A stretch of 64,000 nt of DNA from CBIFVZ01 sp966185765 (GTDB lineage Bacteria; Pseudomonadota; Gammaproteobacteria; Enterobacterales; Enterobacteriaceae): positions 33,503-97,502 of the forward strand of contig CBIFVZ010000006.1 in NCBI GenBank assembly GCA_966185765.1, read 5' to 3'. Below, piece after piece: positions 26,144-34,954 of this stretch. Numbering within the stretch: position 1 is the first letter of the stretch; each line of letters starts with the position of its first letter. Below the pieces are notes generated by a model. It saw only the letters and a list, made by a program, of their open reading frames with translations, had not been told where the DNA came from and did not search any database. The translations under genes and the position numbers were made by a program.

Positions 26144-26836
26144 TTAGTTCACCTTGTTATTCGGTACAGTAATGCCGTGGCGCAGCAACGTCAGGGCGTG
26201 TTGCACAATGGCGTCAGCATTTAGGCTTACATTTTTCTCTACTGCACTGCGTTGTTTCAGCACCACAAAAGGCACCAGAATCAGACTCATGAGCGTAGTA
26301 AACAGCAAAGCAGGCGTCAGTGCCGGGTTCAGTAAACCACGCTGCTGCCACCCCTCAATCGTGGCGAGTGCCTGATGGCTTTCGCGCTTACCGAAGCGAT
26401 GATGCAGATGCTGGCGCAAAATGCTGCTCTCGCCGGTTATCTCCTGTAACCACAGCGGGGCAAACCACGGGTTTTGTGTGGCAGCGCGGGCTAGCTCTTG
26501 AGTCATCAGCGTAATGGCGGTTTCTGGTGAATGGGGATGAGCGGCAAAAATCGCGCTAATGGTCGCCCGCAACGGCAGGAAGCGTTGTTCAACCATTGCA
26601 TCAAGCAGTTGTTCACGTGAGTGAAAGTAGTAGTGCAGCATAGCTGGCGTGACGCCAGCCTCCCTGGCAATGGCATTGAGCGAGGTTTGTGCAATACCAC
26701 GGCGGGCAAACAGAGCAAGTGCGGTATCCAGTAACTGTTCACGCTTATCGGCGCAGGGCTTGCCGCGCGGTCGTCCCGGTTTTCGCCCCTGGGATTTCTC
26801 TGCAATTGCCGCTGTTTTGTCTTTCTGTGCCGCCAT
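26144..26836 (-). CDS. TetR-family transcriptional regulator
   Basis: 230 residues. A basic leader (GRKPGRPRGKPCADKREQLL) precedes the TetR helix-turn-helix ALFARRGIAQTSLNAIAREA, GVTPAMLHYYFHSREQLLDA; the remaining 150 residues form the ligand-binding part. Divergent from the DHA2 efflux gene with an 80-base gap containing a perfect palindrome, the classic arrangement of a local repressor of a drug pump. The inducer is unknown. Confidence 0.88.
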   Translation of the reverse strand: MAAQKDKTAAIAEKSQGRKPGRPRGKPCADKREQLLDTALALFARRGIAQTSLNAIAREAGVTPAMLHYYFHSREQLLDAMVEQRFLPLRATISAIFAAHPHSPETAITLMTQELARAATQNPWFAPLWLQEITGESSILRQHLHHRFGKRESHQALATIEGWQQRGLLNPALTPALLFTTLMSLILVPFVVLKQRSAVEKNVSLNADAIVQHALTLLRHGITVPNNKVN

Positions 26837-26877
26837 CTGTGACTCCTTTGTTGACGCTTAACCATACGCTCATCAAT

Positions 26878-26899
26878 ATTAATTATCTGCTTAATTAAT
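26878..26899. promoter_or_regulatory. TetR-type operator palindrome
   Basis: Perfect inverted repeat ATTAATTA-TCTGCT-TAATTAAT in the gap between the divergent TetR gene and the efflux gene. Position and symmetry fit a shared operator for the repressor. Confidence 0.6.
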
Positions 26900-26915
26900 T
26901 TAAAACGAGCATGCT

Positions 26916-28436
26916 ATGGGAGTAAATATCAGAGCGCAATCTCAGGAAGAGACGGTGAACGGGCAGCCTTCTTTGCGTCTGCTGTTTAGCGCATTGTTAT
27001 TGGTGATGTTGCTGTCGGCGCTGGATCAGACCATTGTCTCAACCGCGCTGCCGACCATTGTGGGTGAGCTGGGTGGGCTGGATAAGCTGTCCTGGGTGGT
27101 GACGGCCTATATCCTGGCCTCAACCATTGTGGTGCCGCTGTACGGTAAATTCGGCGACTTGTTTGGTCGCAAGGTGGTGCTGCAAACGGCCATCGTACTG
27201 TTTCTGGTAGGGTCTGTGCTGTGCGGGCTGGCACAGAATATGACGCAACTGGTGCTAATGCGCGCCCTGCAAGGTCTGGGTGGCGGTGGGTTGCTGGTGG
27301 TGAGCATGGCGGCGATTGCCGATGTTGTGCCGCCTGCGAACCGCGGGCGCTACCAGGGGCTGTTTGGTGGCGTGTTTGGTCTGGCGACGGTGCTTGGGCC
27401 GTTAACTGGCGGGTTTATCGTCCAGCATGCGTCCTGGCGCTGGATTTTTTATATCAATCTGCCGCTGGGGCTTCTGGCACTGGTGATTATTGGCATGGTG
27501 TTCAGCGCCAGCGGTAAGCGCACCCGCCACCAGATTGACTACCTGGGTGCGTTCTATTTAAGTCTGACGCTGCTTTGCATCATTTTATTCACCAGTCAGG
27601 GCGGGACGGTACTGGCGTGGTCAGACCCACAGCTATGGTGCCTGATGGCATTTGTGCTGGTGGGTGTGGCCGGATTTATCTACGAAGAACGTGTGGCCAG
27701 CGAGCCGATTATTCCGTTATCGCTGTTTCGCGACCGCAGCTTTCTGCTCTGTAGCCTGATTGGTTTTATTATCGGTATGGCGTTGTTTGGCTCTGTCACC
27801 TTTCTGCCTCTGTATTTACAGGTGGTCAAAAACGCCACGCCAACCGAGGCCGGGTTGCAGCTGCTGCCGTTAATGGGAGGACTGCTGTTCACCTCGGCGC
27901 TGAGCGGGCGCATTATCAGCCGCACCGGGCGCTACCGTGTCTTTCCGATTGACGGCACGTTGCTGGCGTTTTGTGGTATGGCGTTGCTGACAACTATCAC
28001 CACCACCTCACCGACATGGCACCTGTACCTGTTTACCTGTCTGCTGGGTTTTGGCCTTGGTATGGTCATGCAGGTGCTGGTGCTGGCAGTGCAAAACAGC
28101 GTGTCCCGGGGATTGATTGGTGTGGCGACATCCGGTGTCACGTTGTTTCGCTCGGTGGGCGGTTCAATAGGTGTGGCGCTGTTTGGTGCGGTGTTTACCC
28201 ATGTTTTGCAGTCAAATCTACTGCAATTGCTGCCTGAAGGCACAGTGCTGCCACGCGAGCTGAACCCCGTCGCGGTTCACCATTTGCAGGATGCTATACG
28301 CGAGGATTATTTGCAGGCTTTTGGTGCCGCTATTCACGCCGCGTTTCAGATGGCTGCTGGTGTCATGGTGCTGGCCTTTGTTCTCTCATGGTTATTGCGT
28401 GAAGCACCTTTACGCGGCAGGAATGAGCAAAGCTGA
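26916..28436 (+). CDS. DHA2-family (14-helix) multidrug efflux MFS transporter
   Basis: 506 residues. MFS motif A is seen as GKFGDLFGRKVVLQ, and LSALDQTIVSTALPTIVGEL is the family's helix 1 signature; the length and C-terminal half (SLFRDRSFLLCSLIGFIIGM onward) fit 14-helix EmrB/QacA-type proton-driven exporters. A GTG at 26955 (VNGQPSLRLL) with AGGAAG upstream is an alternative start that removes a 13-residue leader. No EmrA-type membrane-fusion gene is adjacent, so it probably works alone in the inner membrane. Expected to be repressed by the neighbouring TetR protein. Confidence 0.88.
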   Translation: MGVNIRAQSQEETVNGQPSLRLLFSALLLVMLLSALDQTIVSTALPTIVGELGGLDKLSWVVTAYILASTIVVPLYGKFGDLFGRKVVLQTAIVLFLVGSVLCGLAQNMTQLVLMRALQGLGGGGLLVVSMAAIADVVPPANRGRYQGLFGGVFGLATVLGPLTGGFIVQHASWRWIFYINLPLGLLALVIIGMVFSASGKRTRHQIDYLGAFYLSLTLLCIILFTSQGGTVLAWSDPQLWCLMAFVLVGVAGFIYEERVASEPIIPLSLFRDRSFLLCSLIGFIIGMALFGSVTFLPLYLQVVKNATPTEAGLQLLPLMGGLLFTSALSGRIISRTGRYRVFPIDGTLLAFCGMALLTTITTTSPTWHLYLFTCLLGFGLGMVMQVLVLAVQNSVSRGLIGVATSGVTLFRSVGGSIGVALFGAVFTHVLQSNLLQLLPEGTVLPRELNPVAVHHLQDAIREDYLQAFGAAIHAAFQMAAGVMVLAFVLSWLLREAPLRGRNEQS

Positions 28437-28574
28437 GGCGGCTTATAAACGTAACGCCAGGCGTTATAAGTATTTCGCCTGTGATATCACTCATATTTTT
28501 CAACATTTGCAGAAAAAGTTGATAACAATAGGGCTAAGATAATTCCGTTTCGCCTGGTGGAGAGCGGTAAGCGG

Positions 28575-29750
28575 ATGAAAGATGTGGTGATTGTGGCGGC
28601 AGCACGTACGCCAATCGGTTGTTATCAGGGCGCATTATCTGGCCTGTCGGCCACCGAGCTTGGCAGCGTGGTTGTTAGAGCATTGATTGAGCGCAGCGGC
28701 GTCAATCCGCAGGATGTGGACGAGGTGATTCTCGGTCAGGTGCTGACAGCAGGCGCCGGACAGAACCCGGCCCGCCAGACGGCGCTGAATAGCGGGCTGC
28801 CGTGGTCGGTATCGGCGATTACGATTAACGATGTTTGTGGTTCAGGCCTCAAAGCGTTGCACCTGGCGACTCAGGCTATTCAGTGCGGTGAGGCCGATGT
28901 GGTCATCGCCGGTGGTCAGGAGAACATGAGCCGGGCGCCACAGGTGTTAAGTAATGCTCGCCATAGCGAGACCACAGGCGATAGCCAGATTATCGACAGT
29001 CTGGTCCACGATGGCCTGTGGGATGCATTCAACGACTACCATATGGGCGTTACGGCAGAAAATCTGGCACGTGTATACGACATTAGCCGCGAGCAACAAG
29101 ATGCTTACGCGTTGGCTTCTCAGCAAAAGGCGCGCATCGCTATCGACAGCGGACGTTTTCGCGATGAGATTGTACCGGTGAAGACGCCTGGCGACAGCGG
29201 GCGAGTGGTGGACACCGATGAGCAACCGCGTATCGATTCCAGCGCAGAAGGTCTGGCGCAATTGCAGCCCGTGTTTGACCAACTGGGGAGCGTGACGGCG
29301 GGCAATGCGTCGGCGATGAATGACGGTGCCGCAGCGGTGATGATGATGAGTGCTGAACGCGCGCAGCAGTTGGGGTTGCCAGTGCTTGGGCGCATCCGTG
29401 CTTTTGCAAGCGTTGGCGTGGACCCGGCACTGATGGGGATAGCCCCTGTTCATGCTACGCGCCGTTGTCTGGAGCGTGCGGGCTGGACGCTCGATGAGCT
29501 GGAACTGATTGAAGCTAACGAGGCATTTGCCGCTCAGGTGCTGTCGGTAAACCGTTTGCTGGAGTGGGACCCGCGTAAGGTTAACGTTAACGGCGGGGCC
29601 ATTGCGTTGGGTCATCCTATTGGCGCTTCTGGCTGCCGCATTCTGGTCTCGCTGGTGCACGAGATGCAAAAACGCCATGCCAAAAAGGGCCTGGCGACCT
29701 TATGCGTTGGCGGCGGTCAGGGCGTGGCGTTGGCGATTGAGTGCGATTAA
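28575..29750 (+). CDS. yqeF: Acetyl-CoA C-acetyltransferase (thiolase)
   Basis: 391 residues, the size of E. coli YqeF and AtoB. It condenses two acetyl-CoA to acetoacetyl-CoA or cleaves it. Catalytic residues are present: Cys88 in NDVCGSGLKALH, His in GGAIALGHPIGASG and Cys in LCVGGGQGVALAIE. MKDVVIVAAARTPIGCYQGA is the standard opening, so the start is placed there and not at a GTG six codons earlier. Named yqeF because it stands next to the ygeA-lysR-lysA-galR block as in E. coli; kduDI and araE, which separate them there, are absent. Confidence 0.88.
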   Translation: MKDVVIVAAARTPIGCYQGALSGLSATELGSVVVRALIERSGVNPQDVDEVILGQVLTAGAGQNPARQTALNSGLPWSVSAITINDVCGSGLKALHLATQAIQCGEADVVIAGGQENMSRAPQVLSNARHSETTGDSQIIDSLVHDGLWDAFNDYHMGVTAENLARVYDISREQQDAYALASQQKARIAIDSGRFRDEIVPVKTPGDSGRVVDTDEQPRIDSSAEGLAQLQPVFDQLGSVTAGNASAMNDGAAAVMMMSAERAQQLGLPVLGRIRAFASVGVDPALMGIAPVHATRRCLERAGWTLDELELIEANEAFAAQVLSVNRLLEWDPRKVNVNGGAIALGHPIGASGCRILVSLVHEMQKRHAKKGLATLCVGGGQGVALAIECD

Positions 29751-30177
29751 ACGGTTTCTGGTTACTGGCTGCCCGCAAAGGCCAGTCACTTCTGCGCTAA
29801 CCGGCGTTTTGCTGAACCGCGTTGGCGCAGTGGTTGTCATTTTGAGAGATTCCCCCATTTTTGTCTCATCAGACCTGTTCTGCTACAGGCAGTTTACGGC
29901 CTTCTGACTCCATTACGGCCGCACTTTGCAGGGAATGACATTTTATTCATGCCGGGCAAGGCCATAGCTGCACTGTCGATAATTTGCTGGCCCAACAGCA
30001 AGCGCAATCTTTGCGCCGGTAACGTTTTTTCAAAGCGCTTTCCATGATTTTAGTGTGCGCAAGTTGGTGTTCAACCGCTGCGACACAGGTCGTAAACGTA
30101 CCGTTGCCTTTCACTTCAACGCGAAATCACAGAACGTTTCCTGCTATAACAAGGCAAAACACGTTATGGAGAAGCGC
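29751..30177. other. intergenic gap yqeF-ygeA
   Basis: 427 bases. No gene, RNA, transposon end or strong hairpin recognised apart from the ygeA ribosome site. In E. coli several genes lie between these two. Confidence 0.5.
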
Positions 30178-30870
30178 ATGAAAACGATGGGTTTGATCGG
30201 GGGGATGAGCTGGGAATCCACCATTCCTTACTATCGTTTAATTAACGAAGGGGTGAAGGCGCGCCTCGGTGGGTTGCATTCAGGCAAGATCCTGCTGCAC
30301 AGCGTGGATTTTCATGAGATTGAGGCCTGCCAGTCTTCTGATGAATGGGATAAGGCCGGGCAGATACTGGCTGATGCCGCATGCGGACTACAGGCGGCGG
30401 GGGCGCAGGGTATTGTGCTGTGTACGAATACCATGCATAAGGTCGCCCCGGCGATAGAAGCGGGCTGTACGCTGCCGTTTATTCATATTGCTGATGCGAC
30501 CGGGCAGGCGATTGCTCGCCGGGGGCTTGAGTGCGTGGCGCTGCTGGGGACCCGTTACACAATGGAACAGGATTTTTATCGTGCCAGATTGCGTGAGCAG
30601 TTCGGCATTGAAACGCCGGTGCCAGATGAGGCGCAGCGCGCAGAAATCAACCGCATTATCTTTGAAGAACTGTGCCTGGGAACGTTCAGCGCACAGGCGA
30701 AGCGCTATTATCAGAGCGTGATTGCCACGCTGGTGGAACAGGGCGCACAGGGCGTAATTTTTGGCTGCACGGAAATTGGCATGTTGCTGGGGCAGCAGGA
30801 CTGCCCGGTGCCGGTCTTTGATACCGCCGCCCTGCATGCTGCCGCTGCGGTCGATTTTATGCTGGAGTAA
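30178..30870 (+). CDS. ygeA: Aspartate/glutamate racemase family protein
   Basis: 230 residues, exactly the E. coli YgeA (RacD) length when started at MKTMGLIGGMSWES, which has GGAG six bases upstream. PLP-independent racemase of broad specificity supplying D-amino acids. The two catalytic cysteines are in VLCTNTMHK and VIFGCTEIG, each at the expected place in the two-domain fold. Tail-to-tail with lysR, five bases apart, as in E. coli. Confidence 0.92.
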   Translation: MKTMGLIGGMSWESTIPYYRLINEGVKARLGGLHSGKILLHSVDFHEIEACQSSDEWDKAGQILADAACGLQAAGAQGIVLCTNTMHKVAPAIEAGCTLPFIHIADATGQAIARRGLECVALLGTRYTMEQDFYRARLREQFGIETPVPDEAQRAEINRIIFEELCLGTFSAQAKRYYQSVIATLVEQGAQGVIFGCTEIGMLLGQQDCPVPVFDTAALHAAAAVDFMLE

Positions 30871-30875
30871 CGAGG

Positions 30876-31811
30876 TTACTGAGCGGGTTTGTCTGGCGTA
30901 AGTGCCTCCAGCGCGTCGTGAAAGTGTGACACACCGGTGCGCAGGTGGCTGCAAAATGCATCCACCAGCGCCGAGGCCGGGCGGTGGAGTGGGCGAATCA
31001 GGCTCAGCGTATACGGTACGCTCAGGCTAAAAGGTCGCACTATCACGCCGCTGGCGGCATAGTCCAGCGCGGTAAACGGGTTAACAACCGAGATGCCCGC
31101 GCCTGCGCGTACCATTGCGCATACCGAGGCGGCGCTGTGGGTTTCAACCACCATACGCCGACGCACGCCGCGCTCCTGAAACAGCGAGTCCAGCAGTTGG
31201 CGGTAACTGTCGGTGCGCGACAAACTGATGTAGTTCTCACCGCTGAAATCCTCTGGCGTGAGTTCCGTTTTTTGACTCAGTCGGTGCCCGGCGGGCAAGA
31301 CGCAAACTTCATTCAGCGTCAATAGCGTAAGGCGCTCGGTACCCGCTGGCGCTGAGGTGGTTTCGGTCAATCCTAAGTCGTGGCGCTGAGCGGAAAGCCA
31401 CTCTTCAAGCAGCGGTGATTCTTGCGGCACGATATTAAGGCTAAGGTCGGGATAACGAGCCAGAAACGGCTGTACCAGCGTGGGTAAAAACGACTGGGAG
31501 AATACCGGCAGGCAGGCAATGGACAGTTCGCCCTGGCGAAATTCGCGCAGGCTCTGCGCGGCGTCCAGAATGCGGTCCAGACCGTACCATGAACGTTGTA
31601 CTTCTTCGAACAGCCGCAGTCCCTGCACCGTGGGGTGAAGACGCCCGCGGGCGCGCTCAAAAAGTTTAAGGTCAATCACCTTCTCAAACCGTGCCAGTTC
31701 GCGGCTGACCGTCGGTTGCGAGGTATGCAGCAGTGCTGCGGCTTCCGTGAGGTTACCGGTGGTCATGACGGCGTGGAAAATCTCAATGTGCCGCAGATTG
31801 ATGGCGGGCAT
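30876..31811 (-). CDS. lysR: LysR, activator of lysA
   Basis: 311 residues. Helix-turn-helix at the N-terminus (HAVMTTGNLTEAAALLHTSQ, PTVSRELARFEKVIDLKLFE) and a LysR effector domain. It activates divergently transcribed lysA when diaminopimelate is high or lysine low and represses itself. Start ATG with AAGGAG upstream. Placement divergent to lysA by 282 bases is the E. coli arrangement, giving a secure name. Confidence 0.95.
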   Translation of the reverse strand: MPAINLRHIEIFHAVMTTGNLTEAAALLHTSQPTVSRELARFEKVIDLKLFERARGRLHPTVQGLRLFEEVQRSWYGLDRILDAAQSLREFRQGELSIACLPVFSQSFLPTLVQPFLARYPDLSLNIVPQESPLLEEWLSAQRHDLGLTETTSAPAGTERLTLLTLNEVCVLPAGHRLSQKTELTPEDFSGENYISLSRTDSYRQLLDSLFQERGVRRRMVVETHSAASVCAMVRAGAGISVVNPFTALDYAASGVIVRPFSLSVPYTLSLIRPLHRPASALVDAFCSHLRTGVSHFHDALEALTPDKPAQ

Positions 31812-32093
31812 GGTTTTACTCCTTGTTACAGCAAACGTTCAGCCTGCACACCCTGTACACAGCGGAACAGCACTTTGCGCTCCAAAAAAGTGAAAAGCCC
31901 GCAGCCAGCGCACTGGCAATTCCGCATGTCAGGGCGCTGGTTGATGGCTGCATTTATCTGGATAGACCTGTGGCTCACCACAGTATGCATGCGCTTAACC
32001 TATATCATTTTTGCATAGACTTGCGAGAAAACGATATTTTTTCTCCAGTCAGGGCTGTGGCTAAATGGCACTAATATATTCAGGGAGATTGCT
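31812..32093. promoter_or_regulatory. lysR-lysA divergent promoter region
   Basis: 282-base control region holding both promoters and, by family knowledge, LysR-binding T-N11-A sites. I did not fix an exact operator. Confidence 0.5.
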
Positions 32094-33341
32094 ATGCCAC
32101 GTTCACTCACCGCTACCGACACCGCACTCAACGCCGAAAGACTGATGGCGCTGCCCGCCGAATTCGGTTGCCCGCTTTGGGTTTATGACGCACAAATTAT
32201 TCGTCGCCAGTTAGCGCGGCTGCGTCAGTTTGATGTGATTCGCTTTGCACAAAAGGCGTGCTCGAATACCCATATCCTGCGTCTGATGCGCGAAGAAGGC
32301 GTGAAGGTCGACTCCGTGTCGCTGGGTGAAATTGAACGTGCACTGGTAGCGGGTTTTAGCACCAGTGAGATTGTCTTTACTGCGGACCTGATTGACGCAC
32401 CCACGCTTGCCCGAGTAAGCGAGCTGGGTATTGCCGTTAACGCTGGCTCTGTTGATATGCTTGAACAACTGGGGGCAGCCTCACCTGGTCACCCGGTGTG
32501 GTTGCGTATTAATCCAGGCTTTGGTCATGGCCACAGCCAGAAGACCAATACCGGTGGTGAAAACAGCAAACATGGGATCTGGCACGGTGATTTACCGCTG
32601 GCGCTGGCAGCCGTTGAACGTCACGGGCTTAAACTTATCGGCCTGCATATGCACATTGGTTCTGGCGTGGATTACGGCCACCTGGAGCAGGTATGTGGGG
32701 CAATGGTGAATCTGGTGGTGGCGTCAGGCCAGGATTTACAGGCGATTTCGGCCGGTGGTGGCCTGTCTGTTGCTTATCAGCAAGGCGGTGAGTCGGTCAA
32801 CACTGACCACTATTACGGGTTGTGGGATGCCGCACGGGAAAAAATTGCCCGGCATCTGGGCCACCCGGTTGAGCTGGAAATTGAGCCGGGTCGTTTCCTG
32901 GTTGCAGAGTCTGGTGTGCTGCTTAGCGAGGTGCGTAGCGTCAAGGATATGGGTTCACGCCATTTCGTGCTGGTCGACGCCGGATTTAACGACCTGATGC
33001 GCCCGGCGATGTACGGTAGCTATCACCATATTTCGGCGCTCACCGCAGAGGGTCATGAGCCGTCTGGAGCAAAACGTGAATGCGTGGTGGCCGGTCCGCT
33101 GTGTGAATCCGGCGACGTGTTTACCCAGCTTGAAGGCGGCACGGTGGAAACCCGTATGCTGCCTGACGTTAAGCCGGGCGACTATCTGGTTATCCACGAC
33201 ACCGGCGCATACGGTGCCTCCATGTCTTCTAACTACAACAGCCGCCCGCTGCTGGCGGAAGTGCTGCTTGATGGAGAACAGACGCGCCTGATTCGCCGCC
33301 GCCAGACCATTGCTGAGCTGCTGGCGCTGGAGAATCTGTAA
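32094..33341 (+). CDS. lysA: Diaminopimelate decarboxylase
   Basis: 415 residues (E. coli 420). PLP enzyme of the last step of lysine synthesis, meso-diaminopimelate to lysine and CO2. Lys54 in VIRFAQKACSN forms the Schiff base with PLP; LIGLHMHIGSG, EIEPGRFLVAESG and CESGDVFT are the barrel and C-terminal active-site motifs. AGGGAG before the ATG. It converges with galR, leaving a single base between the two stop codons, as in E. coli. Confidence 0.97.
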   Translation: MPRSLTATDTALNAERLMALPAEFGCPLWVYDAQIIRRQLARLRQFDVIRFAQKACSNTHILRLMREEGVKVDSVSLGEIERALVAGFSTSEIVFTADLIDAPTLARVSELGIAVNAGSVDMLEQLGAASPGHPVWLRINPGFGHGHSQKTNTGGENSKHGIWHGDLPLALAAVERHGLKLIGLHMHIGSGVDYGHLEQVCGAMVNLVVASGQDLQAISAGGGLSVAYQQGGESVNTDHYYGLWDAAREKIARHLGHPVELEIEPGRFLVAESGVLLSEVRSVKDMGSRHFVLVDAGFNDLMRPAMYGSYHHISALTAEGHEPSGAKRECVVAGPLCESGDVFTQLEGGTVETRMLPDVKPGDYLVIHDTGAYGASMSSNYNSRPLLAEVLLDGEQTRLIRRRQTIAELLALENL

Positions 33342-33342
33342 T

Positions 33343-34359
33343 TTAGTTGTCGCTTTGCGCTGGTGGGGCAGCAACGGAGTGGCGGCGCACCAGTGTCGGG
33401 TTAAAGCGGTGCGTCACCACCGGTGGCGTACTGTTTTCTGCCAGCGCTAACGCAAGCTCCGCTGCCTGAGTTGCCATCGTGACCACCGGATAGCGCACGG
33501 TAGTCAGGCGCGGGCGCACGTAGCGTGATACCAGCACATCATCAAAACCAATCAGTGAAAGTTTCTTTGGGACTTCGACGCCGTTGTCGTTAAGCACGCC
33601 CATTGCGCCTGCGGCCATCGAGTCGTTGTAACAGGCAACTGCCGTTACCGCTTTACCGCGTCCCATCAGCTCAGTCATTGCCTGTTCTCCACCGCTCTCA
33701 TCCGGTTCGCCAAACGCCACCAGCCGCTCGTCACGTGGCAGGTTGTGTTCTTCCAGCGCATCGTAGTAGCCGCGCAGACGGTCGTGGGCATCTGAAATGG
33801 GATGGTTGGAGCAGATAAAACCAATGCGGGTATGCCCCATTTGAATTAAATGGCGGGTAGCAAGCCAGCCGCCGAGGTGGTCATCAAGTGCCACGCAGCG
33901 CTGCTCAAAACCCGGCAGGCTGCGGTTAATCAGCACCATTCCTGGAATTTGTTTCATCAGCCCTTTCAGCGTGTCGTCGGGGATCATTTTGGCGTGGACC
34001 ACCAGCGCGGAACAGCGGTGGCGAATCATTTGCTCAATGGCCTGGCGCTCTTTTTCTTCATTGTGATAACCATTGCCAATCAACAGGAAATTGCCGGTGC
34101 GCCAGGCTACCTGGTCCAGTGCCTTAGCCATAGCGCCAAAAAAGGGATCTGAAACATCGCCTACCACCAGCCCAATGGTTTCCGTGTTCTGCTGTGCCAG
34201 TGCGCGGGCGTTAGCGTTGGGATGGTAGTTGAGCTGCTCCATAGCGCTTAAAACGGCCTGTCGTGAGGCATCACTGGCTTTAGGAGAGTGGTTTATTACG
34301 CGGGATACCGTTGCAACGGACACACCGGCAAGGTGTGCGACATCTTTGATGGTCGCCAT
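33343..34359 (-). CDS. galR: Galactose operon repressor GalR
   Basis: 338 residues (E. coli 343). LacI-family: MATIKDVAHLAGVSVATVSR is the DNA-binding helix-turn-helix, followed by the hinge and a periplasmic-binding-type core (ETIGLVVGDVSDPFFGAMAK; CYNDSMAAGAMGVLNDNGV). Controls galactose uptake and metabolism, released by galactose. A GalR/GalS-type operator lies 16 bases upstream of its own start, so autoregulation is likely. Name supported by position between lysA and aas. Confidence 0.95.
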   Translation of the reverse strand: MATIKDVAHLAGVSVATVSRVINHSPKASDASRQAVLSAMEQLNYHPNANARALAQQNTETIGLVVGDVSDPFFGAMAKALDQVAWRTGNFLLIGNGYHNEEKERQAIEQMIRHRCSALVVHAKMIPDDTLKGLMKQIPGMVLINRSLPGFEQRCVALDDHLGGWLATRHLIQMGHTRIGFICSNHPISDAHDRLRGYYDALEEHNLPRDERLVAFGEPDESGGEQAMTELMGRGKAVTAVACYNDSMAAGAMGVLNDNGVEVPKKLSLIGFDDVLVSRYVRPRLTTVRYPVVTMATQAAELALALAENSTPPVVTHRFNPTLVRRHSVAAPPAQSDN

Positions 34360-34683
34360 TGTTTACCTCTGGCAGGGTAAGCGCTTACATAAGCCCAGTT
34401 TCACGGAAAAGTGCGACAGGTTCAAGAAAATGGCGTGCATATCCTGCATGAGTTAACACAAAAGCAGTGCGGGCGGTGAAAGTGTTACACGACTGCCGGT
34501 TTTTTGAACGCTCTGGTGGCCTGGATCAGGACCTTTATGCCTGTGCGCGCAAGGGCGGCGGCGCCGGAAGAAATAACTAACGTATTTTCAATAGTTTCAG
34601 CCCAAACCTTTAGTTACAGTTTGCGAAGGGCTGTTTCCATTCAGGCGTGGCAGACAGGAAGGAAGCACTGCTACATTTGTGAT
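34360..34683. other. intergenic region galR-omr
   Basis: 324 bases holding the galR promoter and operator at the left and the omr promoter at the right. A possible OmpR-type site, CTTTAGTTACAGTTTGCG (34608-34625), lies before the sRNA. E. coli has a second omr gene here; I find no second copy. Confidence 0.5.
34375..34390. promoter_or_regulatory. GalR/GalS operator upstream of galR
   Basis: GGGTAAGCGCTTACAT matches the consensus GTGTAANCGNTTACAC at all but two of the fixed positions and is a 12-bp perfect palindrome at its core (34377-34388). Confidence 0.75.
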
Positions 34684-34765
34684 CCCAGAGGTATTGATAG
34701 GTGATGTCGGCCATTGGTCGATAACAAGCATTACACCAACCTGCGCGGATGCGCAGGTTTTTTTT
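34684..34765 (+). ncRNA. omrB: Hfq-dependent small RNA OmrA/OmrB-type
   Basis: 82-nt sRNA starting CCCAGAGGTATTGATAGGTG, the conserved Omr 5' seed, and ending in the terminator CCTGCGCGGATGCGCAGG followed by eight T. TACATT (34672-34677) is placed as a -10 box. Omr RNAs pair with mRNAs of outer-membrane receptors, curli regulator csgD and ompR itself, and in E. coli are activated by OmpR. The 5' part after the seed is closer to OmrB (GGTGA then no Omr A-type loop) and only one copy is present, so the A/B label is a choice, not a fact. Confidence 0.92.
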
Positions 34766-34954
34766 AGCTCCTTTCGGCTATCTGTTCGCGCCCATTCCCT
34801 AACTCATGTAAGCTGCTGAGAATGCAATTTCATCGGGTTTCTGCTCGTCGTCATTTCTGTTTCTGTCTGATTTCGCAATGCGTTAGCGGCAGATGTGTAG
34901 TATTACGGTGACCAGCAAAGACCAGATTTTGTTTTCACTACAAAAGGAGTTGAA

